From Salinibacterium sp. ZJ450 (GTDB taxonomy: Bacteria; Actinomycetota; Actinomycetes; Actinomycetales; Microbacteriaceae), in the NCBI RefSeq assembly GCF_011751885.2, contig NZ_CP061771.1:2232001-2296000 (forward strand): a DNA stretch of 64,000 bases. The letters are read 5' to 3'. The notes beneath the pieces were generated by a model. That model ran no database searches and had not been told where the DNA came from. It saw only the letters and a list, made by a program, of their open reading frames with translations. Made by a program: the position numbers and the translations under genes. This document shows, one piece after another, positions 18,139 to 26,555 of this stretch; position 1 is the stretch's first letter, and each line of letters starts with the position of its first letter.

Positions 18139-18867
18139 TCAGATTCCGGGTTGTTCCGCCGGGGCTTCGGCGTGCTCGTCGTCGTTGCGGGTGAGCAGGT
18201 ACAGGTCCTCGGCGCTCACCAATCGGGTCGCCACGGCGTACTCCACCAGGCGCAGCCGACGGTTCGTGGCCAGGTTGCCCTTCCCACCTCGGAGCCCGGC
18301 GACCCCGATCTTGTCGAGCTTCTCGCACACGTTGTCGAGCTTGCGGTTAAAGGTGGTCATCGACCAGTGCAGCCGGGCGGCGGCCTGCGCGGAGGTGGGG
18401 ATCTCACCTCGCCCCGGCGAGGTCTGCCGCAGGATCTGCTCGGCGAGCGCCACGATCAGCAGCCGCTGGTTCGTGGTCAGCAGAACCGGTGCGATCGTGG
18501 TGGTTCCGGCGTCGTTGGTGAGCGGGCTCGACGTGTTGAAGTAGTCCTCACCGGAGTGGATGGTGAATTCGTACGTGGTTGAGCCGGCGCTGAACAGCAC
18601 GTGCATCCGCTCGAACACGATCGGCAGGCGAGCGCCCGGCGCCAGCCAGGCCTGCACCTGGCCGCTGGCATCCGTCACCGTCGCCGTGAGCAGGTTGCCC
18701 ACGTTCCCGAGCCACCACAGCCCGAAGTCCTCGTAGATGCGCAGGAACCGCCGGTGCAGGTAGGGGTTGTCGTCGATCACCAGGTCGGACTCGCGGCCGA
18801 TGTGAAAGTCGGCGGGCGGCACGACGTCGTACCATTCGCCGCAGAACTCGATGCGCAACGGTCTCAT
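18139..18867 (-). CDS. FHA-like protein with C-terminal winged-helix region
   Basis: 242 residues. The N-terminal half resembles a divergent FHA domain (FHIGRESDLVIDDN, LHRRFLRIYED, WWLGNVGNLLTATV), which would bind a phosphorylated partner. The C-terminal half contains an HTH-like stretch (LLIVALAEQIL, IPTSAQAAARLHWSMTTFNRKLDNVCEKL). The ATG at 18867 overlaps the kinase stop by 4 bases; four extra upstream codons are not needed. A phospho-responsive DNA-binding protein is a reasonable reading, but no DNA contact is shown by sequence alone. Confidence 0.7.
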   Translation of the reverse strand: MRPLRIEFCGEWYDVVPPADFHIGRESDLVIDDNPYLHRRFLRIYEDFGLWWLGNVGNLLTATVTDASGQVQAWLAPGARLPIVFERMHVLFSAGSTTYEFTIHSGEDYFNTSSPLTNDAGTTTIAPVLLTTNQRLLIVALAEQILRQTSPGRGEIPTSAQAAARLHWSMTTFNRKLDNVCEKLDKIGVAGLRGGKGNLATNRRLRLVEYAVATRLVSAEDLYLLTRNDDEHAEAPAEQPGI

Positions 18868-20570
18868 TGCGGGTAGCACCCCTCAAGCGGGTCGGCGGAA
18901 ACGTCGCCGTCACGTCGGATACTGACCTGGATGCACACGGTGGTGCCCGGTTCGTACCCCTCGACGACCAGGCGGGAGTCGGCGGTGGGGCGAAGCGGTT
19001 CGCTCTCCGGCCGATCCGATCGCTTCCAGACGAAAATGTCACCGTCCTGCGGTTCCGGGTTGCCTACGGTGAACACCACCGAGGTGCCCTCCTGTACGGC
19101 GGAGACCAGTGTCGGTTGCGGAACCGACTGCACGATCGCGGATCCGCCGGTGCCGGCGGGCTGCGGCGCGGCCTGCGGGGCGGTCGGCGCACCGAAGACC
19201 ACGAGGCTCACAATCACGGCGATGGTGATCAGGGCGGCGACTCCCCCACCGACCAGCAGCGCCGTCTTGTTGGCCCGGGATGCCGGGGGCGTCGGGCGGG
19301 GATCCTCTGCGGTCGCGCTGGGCTCGGCAGCATCTGCGCCGTCTGCCGGGCCGCGGCGCTGGCGCACGACGGTCTCCTCCAGTGCTACTGCACCATCCAG
19401 GACACCGCCAGCCGGGGCACCGCCAGCCGAGACTCTGCCGTCCGCGGCATCCGGCACCGCAGCTGGTTGCGCAATGATCGGCCGCGCCCCGCGCACCTGC
19501 GTGCGGTCGTCGTCGGCGGGAGCCGCGGGCGGCGGGGTGAGTGTGCGGGATCGCTCCGGCTGGGCCTCGACGGTCGCGATGGAGCGTGCCCGCGTCTCGT
19601 CGTCGTCATCGGCGGAGTCGGCACGCACCGCCGCCTCGACGACGAGGTTCGGCACGTCGATCGCGGTGGGCGTGTAGCCAAGCTCGAGCTCGACCCGCTG
19701 CAGCGCGCGCGCGAAGTCGACGGCGGTGTGGAAGCGGGATGCCGCCTTGGTGGCCATCCCCTTGTGCAGCACGGCAACCAGCGATCGGGGCACGTCATCC
19801 CTGGTCAGCGGCGTGATCGCGCCGCGCTCGATCCGGCCGATCAGGTCAAGGGTGCCGTTTGACCGGCCGCGTACCTCGAAGGGCGTGTGCCCGGCGATCA
19901 GCGTGTAGATCGTTGCCGCCAGCGAGAACACGTCGGAGCGGACGTCGGGTTGCGGGTCATCCGTGAACATTTCGGGCGGCGACCACGGAACCGACATGCC
20001 GATCGACCGGCTCTCGGTGCCGCCGGTGGTGTCGCCGGACTGCAGGGTGCCGAGGGTGGTGGTGTGCACCGGCAGGTCGTCCTCGACCGCCGAGGCGATG
20101 CCGAAGTCGGTGAGCGCCGGCCAGCCGAAGTCGTTGGTCAGCACGTTCGCCGGCTTGATGTCGCGGTGCAGGATGCCGGCGGCATGCGCGGTCGCGATGG
20201 CGCTCGACAGCCGCACCCCGGTGCGCAGCGCGTCGGGCACGCCGAACGCCTCGCTCTTGTAACGGTCCGCGAGGCTCGCGCCGGGCGCGTACTCCATCAC
20301 CAGGAACGGCCGGTCGTCGGCCGACACCCCGGCGTGATAGATCGTGACGATGTACGGATGCGCCGACAGCTGCGCCATCACGTTGGCCTCGGCGACGAAC
20401 GCGGCGCGGGTGGCCGGGGTCAGCTGCTCGGTGAGCAGCACCTTGACGGCAACCCGGCGCTTCGGCAGGTGCTGGTCGTACAGGAATACGTCGGAGAAGC
20501 CGCCGGAGCCGAGGACTTTCACGAAGGTGTAGCCGGGCAGATCCGGCGGGCTGGAGACCGGGCGGCGCAT
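18864..20570 (-). CDS. Transmembrane Ser/Thr protein kinase (PknB type)
   Basis: 568 residues. The Hanks kinase domain (residues ~13-295) has the Gly-rich loop LGSGGFSDVF, Lys43, HRDIKPANVL (135-144) and DFG (155-157); the usual APE appears as SPPE. A Thr/Pro-rich juxtamembrane linker (~320-430), one membrane helix (436-460) and a short extracellular Fn3-like domain follow. It lacks PASTA repeats. The start overlaps the FHA gene upstream by one base. Likely substrates are the neighbouring FHA proteins, with the PP2C enzyme as its antagonist. Confidence 0.93.
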   Translation of the reverse strand: MRRPVSSPPDLPGYTFVKVLGSGGFSDVFLYDQHLPKRRVAVKVLLTEQLTPATRAAFVAEANVMAQLSAHPYIVTIYHAGVSADDRPFLVMEYAPGASLADRYKSEAFGVPDALRTGVRLSSAIATAHAAGILHRDIKPANVLTNDFGWPALTDFGIASAVEDDLPVHTTTLGTLQSGDTTGGTESRSIGMSVPWSPPEMFTDDPQPDVRSDVFSLAATIYTLIAGHTPFEVRGRSNGTLDLIGRIERGAITPLTRDDVPRSLVAVLHKGMATKAASRFHTAVDFARALQRVELELGYTPTAIDVPNLVVEAAVRADSADDDDETRARSIATVEAQPERSRTLTPPPAAPADDDRTQVRGARPIIAQPAAVPDAADGRVSAGGAPAGGVLDGAVALEETVVRQRRGPADGADAAEPSATAEDPRPTPPASRANKTALLVGGGVAALITIAVIVSLVVFGAPTAPQAAPQPAGTGGSAIVQSVPQPTLVSAVQEGTSVVFTVGNPEPQDGDIFVWKRSDRPESEPLRPTADSRLVVEGYEPGTTVCIQVSIRRDGDVSADPLEGCYPQ

Positions 20571-21706
20571 CAGGCCTCTCGCACGGTGATGGTGATGCCG
20601 CCGCCGAGGTCGATGATCGTGCCCACGATGACGGCGGTCGGGTCGCCGTCGCGCAGCTTCTGCGGGTTGCGGCCCGGCAGCACCACCGAAGTGCCGTTGC
20701 GGGAGTGCAGGTCGGTGACCACGACCGTTCCGCCTTCGAGGGCGACCCTCAGGTGATTGCGCGACACGTCCTGGTCGCCGTCGAGGGTGACCAGTCGAGG
20801 CAGTTCGCCGCCGGACACCTGGCTGACGCTCGGGGCACGGCCGATGATCAGCGGCTCGTCGAGCAACTCGAGCCGGCCATCGGGCAGTTCCAGCGCCGGC
20901 ACCGACTCCGGTGCCGGATCGGCCACCGCGGTCGAGTGCTGGGCACGGCGCTGCCGGGCTGCGGCGATGTCGCCGCTCATCACGGTGTGGCCGTCATGAT
21001 CGCCCAGCAGGTCGTCTGCGGGCGGGGCGTCCGAGTCGTCGGGGTCGTCTGCTGGCAGGGCGTCATCATCGCGGATTGCGGCGTCAAAAACCGGCCGCAC
21101 CACCGTCGCCCCGAAGAGGTAGTCGTAGCCGTCGGCTTCCGATGGTGCGGTGCCCGGAGCGGAAGCCGCAGCTGGCACGAGAGCTGGAACGATGACCGGC
21201 ACCGGCTCCGACACCTCCGCCGGAACGATCGTGATCTCGGCGTCGACGGTGCCAGCGCTTGCCTGGGCGGGTGCCGGATGCGCCGCGACGGCAGCGCTGG
21301 CCGGTGCCGAAGGCGCCGCCACGGCAGCGACGGGTGCCGCCGACGACCAGTGCCCGCCTGGCACGCTCAGCACGAACTCGCCCACCGGGAACAGCTGCTC
21401 CGCCCAGGTGGCAATGCCCGCGCCGCTCAATCGACGCTCTCCCTCGGGAGTTGAGATCGACACGGCGGCGTCCCCGCGCAGCACGACGCGGATACCATCC
21501 GCGCCACTCCAGTCGACCAGGGCGAATTGCGGGGCCGACGAGATCCCGGCCCGCAGCAGCACGTCGAGCACCGCCTGGAATCCCGCGGTCGCGTCAATCG
21601 AGGCGACCGCGCGTACGACAGCCGAGTCCGACCCGTCGATCGCGACGAGACGAGTCGCGGTCGTTACGGCGGGCCAGCCGGCGTCTGGCGAAAAGGAGAG
21701 TGTCAT
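20570..21706 (-). CDS. FHA domain protein (378 aa)
   Basis: An uncharacterised N-terminal region (residues ~1-110), an Ala/Pro-rich low-complexity middle (~115-270) and a C-terminal FHA domain (~275-378: PLIIGRAPSV, DVSRNHLRVAL, VTDLHSRNGTSVVLPG). The FHA residues Arg, Ser and Asn are all present, so phosphothreonine binding is expected. It sits between PP2C (4-base gap) and the kinase (one-base overlap), so all three should be made together. Confidence 0.88.
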   Translation of the reverse strand: MTLSFSPDAGWPAVTTATRLVAIDGSDSAVVRAVASIDATAGFQAVLDVLLRAGISSAPQFALVDWSGADGIRVVLRGDAAVSISTPEGERRLSGAGIATWAEQLFPVGEFVLSVPGGHWSSAAPVAAVAAPSAPASAAVAAHPAPAQASAGTVDAEITIVPAEVSEPVPVIVPALVPAAASAPGTAPSEADGYDYLFGATVVRPVFDAAIRDDDALPADDPDDSDAPPADDLLGDHDGHTVMSGDIAAARQRRAQHSTAVADPAPESVPALELPDGRLELLDEPLIIGRAPSVSQVSGGELPRLVTLDGDQDVSRNHLRVALEGGTVVVTDLHSRNGTSVVLPGRNPQKLRDGDPTAVIVGTIIDLGGGITITVREA

Positions 21707-21710
21707 GGGG

Positions 21711-22577
21711 TCAGCGCCTCGGTCTCGTGTCTTCCAAATACTGCTGCAGCGGCATCCGCTCTATCGTGTCGTCTGACTCAGCCATCGCGCCGTGGAACTG
21801 CGCCTCGACAACGATCACCGTCACGTTATCGGCCCCTCCGGCCGCTATCGCAGCGCTGACCAGTCGATCCGCGATGGGAACGGGGGCGCCATCCGCATGC
21901 TGCTCAAGCAGCAGGGCGATCTCGCGGTCGTCCAGTTCCTTGGTCAGGCCGTCGGAACAGATCAGAAACGTGTCGGTGTCGCTGACCGGGAGCAGCCAGA
22001 TGTCGGGCTCGACGTGGGCGTCGACCCCGAGCGCGCGGGTGATCACATTGCGTTCGGGATGCAGCGCTGCCTCGTGCGGCGCGATCAGGCCGCCGTCGAT
22101 CAACTCCTGCACGGCCGAGTGGTCGACGGTGAGCTGTGAGAGGGTGCGGCCGTCCCAGCGGTACACGCGGGAATCGCCCACGTTGAAGGCCATCCAGTGG
22201 AAGTTGCCGCCCGCCCCCATTTCGACCAGGGCAAGGCCGGTGAGCGTGGTGCCCGACACCCGTCCGGCGTCGGCCGAGATGGCGACCACCGCGTCGTTGG
22301 CCGCGCTGATCGCGCTGAGCACCTGCTGCGGTGTCGCCGCCTGGCGCGGGTCGAACGCATCGGCGAACGCGGCGATGGCCTGCTGGCTCGCCCGGTCTCC
22401 GAAGGAATGCCCGCCCATGCCGTCTGCGACGACGAAGGCGGGTGGGGCAGCACGAAAGCTGTCCTCGTTCACGCGGCGCACCGCACCGACGTCGGACGCC
22501 GCCCACACTCGGAAGTGTGCCGTCAGGTTCGAGAGCTGCAGCTCATGGTCAACATGCAAACCGCATCCCCCTTCCAC
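21711..22577 (-). CDS. PP2C family Ser/Thr protein phosphatase
   Basis: Mn2+/Mg2+-dependent phosphatase that would reverse the neighbouring kinase. Metal-binding and catalytic motifs are present: VNEDSFR, VVADGMGGHSFGDRAS, LICSDGLTKELDD and the C-terminal GGADNVTVIVV. It is cytoplasmic, with no membrane segment. The start is GTG at 22577 or, with a better placed AAGGGGG ribosome site, TTG at 22559. It is first in the PP2C-FHA-kinase-FHA/HTH run. Confidence 0.92.
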   Translation of the reverse strand: MEGGCGLHVDHELQLSNLTAHFRVWAASDVGAVRRVNEDSFRAAPPAFVVADGMGGHSFGDRASQQAIAAFADAFDPRQAATPQQVLSAISAANDAVVAISADAGRVSGTTLTGLALVEMGAGGNFHWMAFNVGDSRVYRWDGRTLSQLTVDHSAVQELIDGGLIAPHEAALHPERNVITRALGVDAHVEPDIWLLPVSDTDTFLICSDGLTKELDDREIALLLEQHADGAPVPIADRLVSAAIAAGGADNVTVIVVEAQFHGAMAESDDTIERMPLQQYLEDTRPRR

Positions 22578-22631
22578 CGGCCACCACTGACTACGCTAGC
22601 AATCTTCAGGAGGCCGGTGGTCGGATGGACG

Positions 22632-23678
22632 CTAGTCGGTCGACTTCTTGTCTGCGGGCTCGATCGGATCTGGCTCGATCTCGTCGCGGTTCGTGGCGAT
22701 CTGCTCGCCGCTCGCCTTCATCTTCATCAGGCTGGCGACGACCGCCACGACCATGGCGCCGACGATGACCGCGAGCGAGGTCCAGGTGGAGATCTCCGGG
22801 GCCCACTCGACGTGCTGCCCGCCGTTGATGAACGGCAGCTCGTTCACGTGCAGGGCGTGGAAGAACAGCTTCACGCCGATGAAGGCCAGGATGAACGCGA
22901 TTCCGTACTTGAGGTAGACCAGTCGGTCGATCAGGTCGCCGAGCAGGAAGTACAGCTGGCGCAGCCCCATCAGCGCGAACAGGTTCGCGGTGAACACGAT
23001 GAACGGGCTCTGCGTAATGCCGAAGATGGCAGGGATCGAGTCGATCGCGAAGACCAGGTCGGTGGTGCCGAGCGCGATGAAGACGATGATCATCGGGGTG
23101 AACATCTTCTTGCCGTTCACCACGGTGCGCACCTTGCCACCGTCGAACTGGTCGTGGATCGCGATCTTGCGACGCAGGAACCGCAGGATGGCGTTCTCGC
23201 GCTCTTCCTCGTCGTCGTGGCCGGTGAACGCCTGGTTCCACGCCGTGTAGACGAGGAACGCACCGAAGATGTAGAAGATCCAGCTGAAGTTGGAGATGAG
23301 CTGGGCGCCGAGCAGGATGAAGATTCCGCGGAAGACGAGGGCGAGGATGATGCCCACCATCAGCGCTTCCTGCTGGTACTTCCTCGGCACCGAGAACCGG
23401 GCCATGATGATGATGAAGACGAACAGGTTGTCGATCGACAGGCTGTACTCCGTCAACCAGCCGGCGATGAACTGGCCTGCGGGCTCGGCCCCAGCGAACA
23501 CGAACATCAGCACGGCGAAGATCAGCGCCAGCACGACGTAGAACGTGACCCACAGGCTCGATTCCTTCACCGAAGGAATGTGCGGGCGGCGGTACACGAT
23601 CAGCAGGTCGGCGACCAAGATCAGCGTGAGCACGACGAGCGAGCCCACTTCGAACCAAATAGGAAGAGCGAGGTCCAA
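22632..23678 (-). CDS. TerC/Alx family membrane protein, probable Mn2+ exporter
   Basis: 348-residue polytopic protein with the TerC signature of acidic residues inside helices (EYSLSIDNLFVFIIIMARF, DLVFAIDSIPAIFGIT). TerC/Alx proteins export manganese or protect against metal stress. The gene is preceded by a yybP-ykoY type RNA (23708-23820) that senses Mn2+ in known cases, which supports manganese as the substrate. A charged cytoplasmic loop lies near the middle and the tail is hydrophilic. Confidence 0.93.
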   Translation of the reverse strand: MDLALPIWFEVGSLVVLTLILVADLLIVYRRPHIPSVKESSLWVTFYVVLALIFAVLMFVFAGAEPAGQFIAGWLTEYSLSIDNLFVFIIIMARFSVPRKYQQEALMVGIILALVFRGIFILLGAQLISNFSWIFYIFGAFLVYTAWNQAFTGHDDEEERENAILRFLRRKIAIHDQFDGGKVRTVVNGKKMFTPMIIVFIALGTTDLVFAIDSIPAIFGITQSPFIVFTANLFALMGLRQLYFLLGDLIDRLVYLKYGIAFILAFIGVKLFFHALHVNELPFINGGQHVEWAPEISTWTSLAVIVGAMVVAVVASLMKMKASGEQIATNRDEIEPDPIEPADKKSTD

Positions 23679-23707
23679 GGGATTCCTAACAGGGAGAGGG
23701 TACGGGA

Positions 23708-23820
23708 AGCACCGAAAGTCTCTCCCGCATCCGATTCAGAACGGATGCCACCGTGCCCGGGGCCGCGGCAACGCGACCCGTACTGACGTAACACGGCGAG
23801 GTGGGATACTCCCCTTCGCT
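23708..23820 (-). ncRNA. yybP-ykoY manganese riboswitch
   Basis: Read on the minus strand, the leader has the conserved 5' element GAAGGGGAGTA and the 3' element GGGAGAGACTTTCG; their outer ends pair (CGAAGG with CTTTCG) as in the class consensus. A middle hairpin (GGCATCCG ... CGGATGC) lies just before the 3' element. It ends ~30 bases before the terC start. The class raises expression of Mn2+ exporters when Mn2+ is high. Boundaries are approximate. Confidence 0.85.
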
Positions 23821-23868
23821 TGAGCAATGCTACGTCATGCGGGCCCTGCCAGCCGCGCCCGGTTAGGA

Positions 23869-24310
23869 TTCGTCGAACTGTGGCACCTCGCTGAGCTTGT
23901 GGTCAGCGACCCGCTGCACGTATCCGAGGCTGAAATCATGCTGCTGGTGCTCGGGCCGGAGTGGCTGTCGCACGTGAACGCGAATGTCCTGAAAACCAAA
24001 TTGGCGATGGCGATCATCGGTATCTCGTCGATCCACCTGCTCAAGACCTTCATCGAGGTGGCCGACCTCGGCTCGTCGCGGGCCGAAACCGTGACCGGCA
24101 ACATCTACACAAGCGAAGGTGTGCTGTGGCAGGTGGTCATCCACCTCGTCTTCATCCTGTCTGCGCTGGCGCTGGCCTGGATCGACCGGATGTCGGTGAA
24201 GCAGGAGCTCGCCCGACACGGCGTGAGCACGGCCGAGGCCTCCCGAGTTGTCAAGCAGCACGACCGCGCCGAGGACGAGCTCGTGGGCGTCTACCTCTGT
24301 TATCTCCTGA
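23869..24310 (+). pseudogene. UPF0114 (YqhA/TIGR00645) membrane protein remnant
   Basis: The frame encodes recognisable blocks of the family: FVELWHL then ISSIHLLKTFIEVADLG and LWQVVIHLVFILSALALAW. The N-terminal ~30 residues are missing, and between VLG and PEWLSHVNANVLK the second membrane region plus loop (about 35 residues in relatives, from memory) is lost in frame. At the 3' end the frame runs through a terminator hairpin rather than stopping before it, as expected after a frameshift. The damage makes it a probable pseudogene. Confidence 0.7.
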
Positions 24311-24343
24311 AGGGCCGGATCCGTTACGGATCCGGCCCTTTTT
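24311..24343 (+). terminator. Rho-independent terminator
   Basis: A 13-bp perfect stem (AGGGCCGGATCCG / CGGATCCGGCCCT) with a 3-base loop, followed by a run of five T. It closes the UPF0114 remnant and insulates the GntR-ABC promoter that begins 11 bases downstream. Confidence 0.9.
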
Positions 24344-24353
24344 CGTTTCCTCC

Positions 24354-24404
24354 TTGACAAGCCCGGCAAAGCTTGGTTGGTTAGTTACATCACTAATTAA
24401 CCAA
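24354..24404 (+). promoter_or_regulatory. Promoter and operator of the GntR-ABC operon
   Basis: A consensus -35 TTGACA (24354-24359) is followed by a dyad TTGGTTAGTTA-N6-TAATTAACCAA (24377-24404, one mismatch between arms) that covers the expected -10 region. YtrA-type regulators bind such dyads at their own promoters and repress the linked ABC genes, so autoregulation by the product of 24438-24797 is expected. The -10 hexamer itself is not clear. Confidence 0.7.
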
Positions 24405-24437
24405 CGTGGTTAGATTCCGTGAGGAAGGAGGGTTTCT

Positions 24438-24797
24438 ATGGATGACTCGCGCCCGATCTTCGTGCAGATTGCCGAGCGGATCGAGAACGACATCATCGGC
24501 ACCGCGCTGCCGGAAGAGACCCAGGTTCCCTCGACGAACGAGTTCGCGGCGTTCTATCGCATCAACCCGGCGACGGCCGGCAAGGGTGTCAACCTGCTCG
24601 TCGATGAGGGGATCCTCTACAAGAAGAGAGGGATCGGCATGTTTGTCGCCGAAGGCGCACGGGCGAAGCTCATCGCGAAGCGCCGTGATCGATTCACCAC
24701 CGAATACGTTCAACCATTACTCGTCGAGGCTGCCAAGCTCGGGATCTCCACGGCCCAGTTGGCGGACATGATCATCAAGGAAGAGGTGTCAGCGTGA
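24438..24797 (+). CDS. GntR family regulator, YtrA subfamily
   Basis: 119 residues: an N-terminal winged HTH (PIFVQIAERIENDIIGTAL, VPSTNEFAAFYRINPATAGKG, EGILYKKRGIGMFV) and the very short two-helix dimerisation tail typical of YtrA members. AAGGAGG precedes the ATG. It overlaps the ABC ATPase gene by 4 bases (GTGA). YtrA regulators usually repress an ABC exporter answering wall-active agents or stress. Confidence 0.92.
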   Translation: MDDSRPIFVQIAERIENDIIGTALPEETQVPSTNEFAAFYRINPATAGKGVNLLVDEGILYKKRGIGMFVAEGARAKLIAKRRDRFTTEYVQPLLVEAAKLGISTAQLADMIIKEEVSA

Positions 24798-25708
24798 GTG
24801 CGCTCGCGAGCCCCCCGACAGAAGACGCGATCGACGTTCGCGGTCTCACCCGTCAGTTCGGCAAGGTCGCCGCCGTGAACGACGTCAGCTTCACCGTCGC
24901 ACCGAACACGATCGTCGGCCTGCTCGGCCGCAACGGTGCGGGCAAGACGACCATCATGCAGCTGCTCACCGGCCAGGACTTCGCGACCGCCGGTTCGATC
25001 AGCGTCTTCGGTCAGGCTCCGGTGGAGAACGCCTCCGTGCTGCGGAACGTCTGCTTCATCAAAGAGAGCCAGAAGTACCCGGACGAGTTCCTCGTCAAGC
25101 ACGTGCTGGCAAGCGCCCCGTGGTTCTTCGCCAACTGGGACGTCGAGTACGCGGACCAGTTGGTCGAGGAGTTCCGGCTCCCCCGCAACCGCCGCATCAA
25201 GAAGCTTTCCCGCGGCCAACTGTCGGCGGTGGGCGTGATCGTGGGCCTTGCCTCGCGGGCGCCGCTCACCTTCTTCGACGAGCCATACCTCGGGCTCGAC
25301 GCGGTGGCTCGCCACCTGTTCTATGACCGGTTGCTCGAAGACTTCAGCGAGCACCCGCGCACCGTGATCCTCTCCACCCACCTGATCGACGAGGTCAGCA
25401 ACCTGCTGGAGCACGTGCTCGTCATCGACGAGGGCCGCATCCTGATTGACGAGTCCGCCGAGTCGGTGCGCGGCTCCGCCACCACCGTGGTGGGCACGCG
25501 ATCCGCCGTCGACTCGTTCGTCGCCGGCCGCGACATCCTGCACCGGGAGGGAATAGGCGGACTGGCCTCGGTGACGGTGACCGCCCTCAGCGACGCCGAC
25601 CGTCACCACGCCGGGCAGCTGGGCCTGGAGGTCGCGCCCGTCTCGCTCCAGCAACTCATTGTCCAGAAGACCAGCGCACCCCGCGCAGAATTCGAGCAGA
25701 GCGCATGA
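24794..25708 (+). CDS. ABC transporter ATP-binding protein
   Basis: 304 residues. Walker A is GLLGRNGAGKTT, the signature is LSRGQ, Walker B is LTFFDEPYLGLD, and the switch His is in ILSTHLIDE. The C-terminal ~80 residues form an accessory domain. The partner permease follows with a 4-base overlap. Substrate unknown; membership in a YtrA operon suggests drug or lipid export. Confidence 0.92.
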   Translation: MSALASPPTEDAIDVRGLTRQFGKVAAVNDVSFTVAPNTIVGLLGRNGAGKTTIMQLLTGQDFATAGSISVFGQAPVENASVLRNVCFIKESQKYPDEFLVKHVLASAPWFFANWDVEYADQLVEEFRLPRNRRIKKLSRGQLSAVGVIVGLASRAPLTFFDEPYLGLDAVARHLFYDRLLEDFSEHPRTVILSTHLIDEVSNLLEHVLVIDEGRILIDESAESVRGSATTVVGTRSAVDSFVAGRDILHREGIGGLASVTVTALSDADRHHAGQLGLEVAPVSLQQLIVQKTSAPRAEFEQSA

Positions 25709-26484
25709 CCGCCACAGTTCTCTCCCCGAACACCCGCACGATCTCGAGAAGCGGCGAATTCAAGCGCATCTGGAGCGTCGTCAGGCTGCACTTCGTCAAC
25801 CCGTTCTCCTCCGTGATCCTGCCCTGGATGATCCTGGCCTTCATCTTCGCGGTGAACTACATCATCTGGGCGGTGATCTACAACGCGACGGATGGCACCA
25901 GCAGGCAGGGCGTGTCCGAAGGGATGCAGTGGAGCGGCTCGACCACCTTCATCTTCGTGTACATGCTCGTGGTAGCGGTACAGTCGGTGAACCTGACCTT
26001 CCCGTTTGCGCTCGGCTACAGCGTGACGCGCCGGGACTTCTACCTCGGCACGTCGCTCAGCTTCCTCATCTACGCGGCCATGTACGGCGCCGGACTCACG
26101 ATTCTGTCGTTGGTTGAGGATGCCACGGACGGCTGGGGCCTCGGCGGCCGCATGTTCACCGTGGTGTACTTCAGCGACGGGCCGTGGTTCGAACGCCTGT
26201 GGGTCTTCGTCGCCACCTTCGCGTTCTTCCTCTTCATCGGGGCCGCTTCGGCCGCGGTGTACGTGCGCTGGAAGACCAACGGGATCCTGATCTTCACCGG
26301 CATCCTGGTGCTGTTCATCGTGGCGGCCGTCGCGCAGATCACGCTCAGCGAACAGTGGCCGGCGGTGGGTCAGTGGTTCGTTGAGAACGGAGCGACCGGG
26401 GTGGTGAGCTGGCTGCTCATCCCGACCGCGGTGGCCGCGGTCACCGGGTTCTTCATCCTGCGGAGGGCAACACCGAAGAACTAG
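25705..26484 (+). CDS. ABC transporter permease
   Basis: 259 residues with about six hydrophobic segments (for example VILPWMILAFIFAVNYIIWA, IFVYMLVVAVQSVNLTFPFA, FVATFAFFLFIGAASAAVYV, GVVSWLLIPTAVAAVTGFF). It is the membrane partner of the ATPase that overlaps it by 4 bases and is the last gene of the GntR operon. No motif identifies the substrate. Confidence 0.85.
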   Translation: MTATVLSPNTRTISRSGEFKRIWSVVRLHFVNPFSSVILPWMILAFIFAVNYIIWAVIYNATDGTSRQGVSEGMQWSGSTTFIFVYMLVVAVQSVNLTFPFALGYSVTRRDFYLGTSLSFLIYAAMYGAGLTILSLVEDATDGWGLGGRMFTVVYFSDGPWFERLWVFVATFAFFLFIGAASAAVYVRWKTNGILIFTGILVLFIVAAVAQITLSEQWPAVGQWFVENGATGVVSWLLIPTAVAAVTGFFILRRATPKN

Positions 26485-26513
26485 ACGCACGCTGCGACGG
26501 AGAAAGCGCGCAC

Positions 26514-26545
26514 GGGAGGCCACAATCTCACGGTTGTGGCCTCCC
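26514..26545. terminator. Bidirectional terminator-like hairpin
   Basis: A 12-bp perfect stem (GGGAGGCCACAA / TTGTGGCCTCCC) with an 8-base loop lies between the convergent permease and zapE genes. T-runs are weak on both sides, but position and stability fit termination from either strand. Confidence 0.75.
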
Positions 26546-26555
26546 TTCCGCGCGT

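Noticed and set aside
16133-18544. Long plus-strand frame (803 codons) opposite the giant protein gene
   Set aside because: Antisense to a clearly coding gene. Its composition is the Val/Arg/Gly/Asp-rich pattern expected of the complementary frame in high-GC DNA, and no family sequence is seen.
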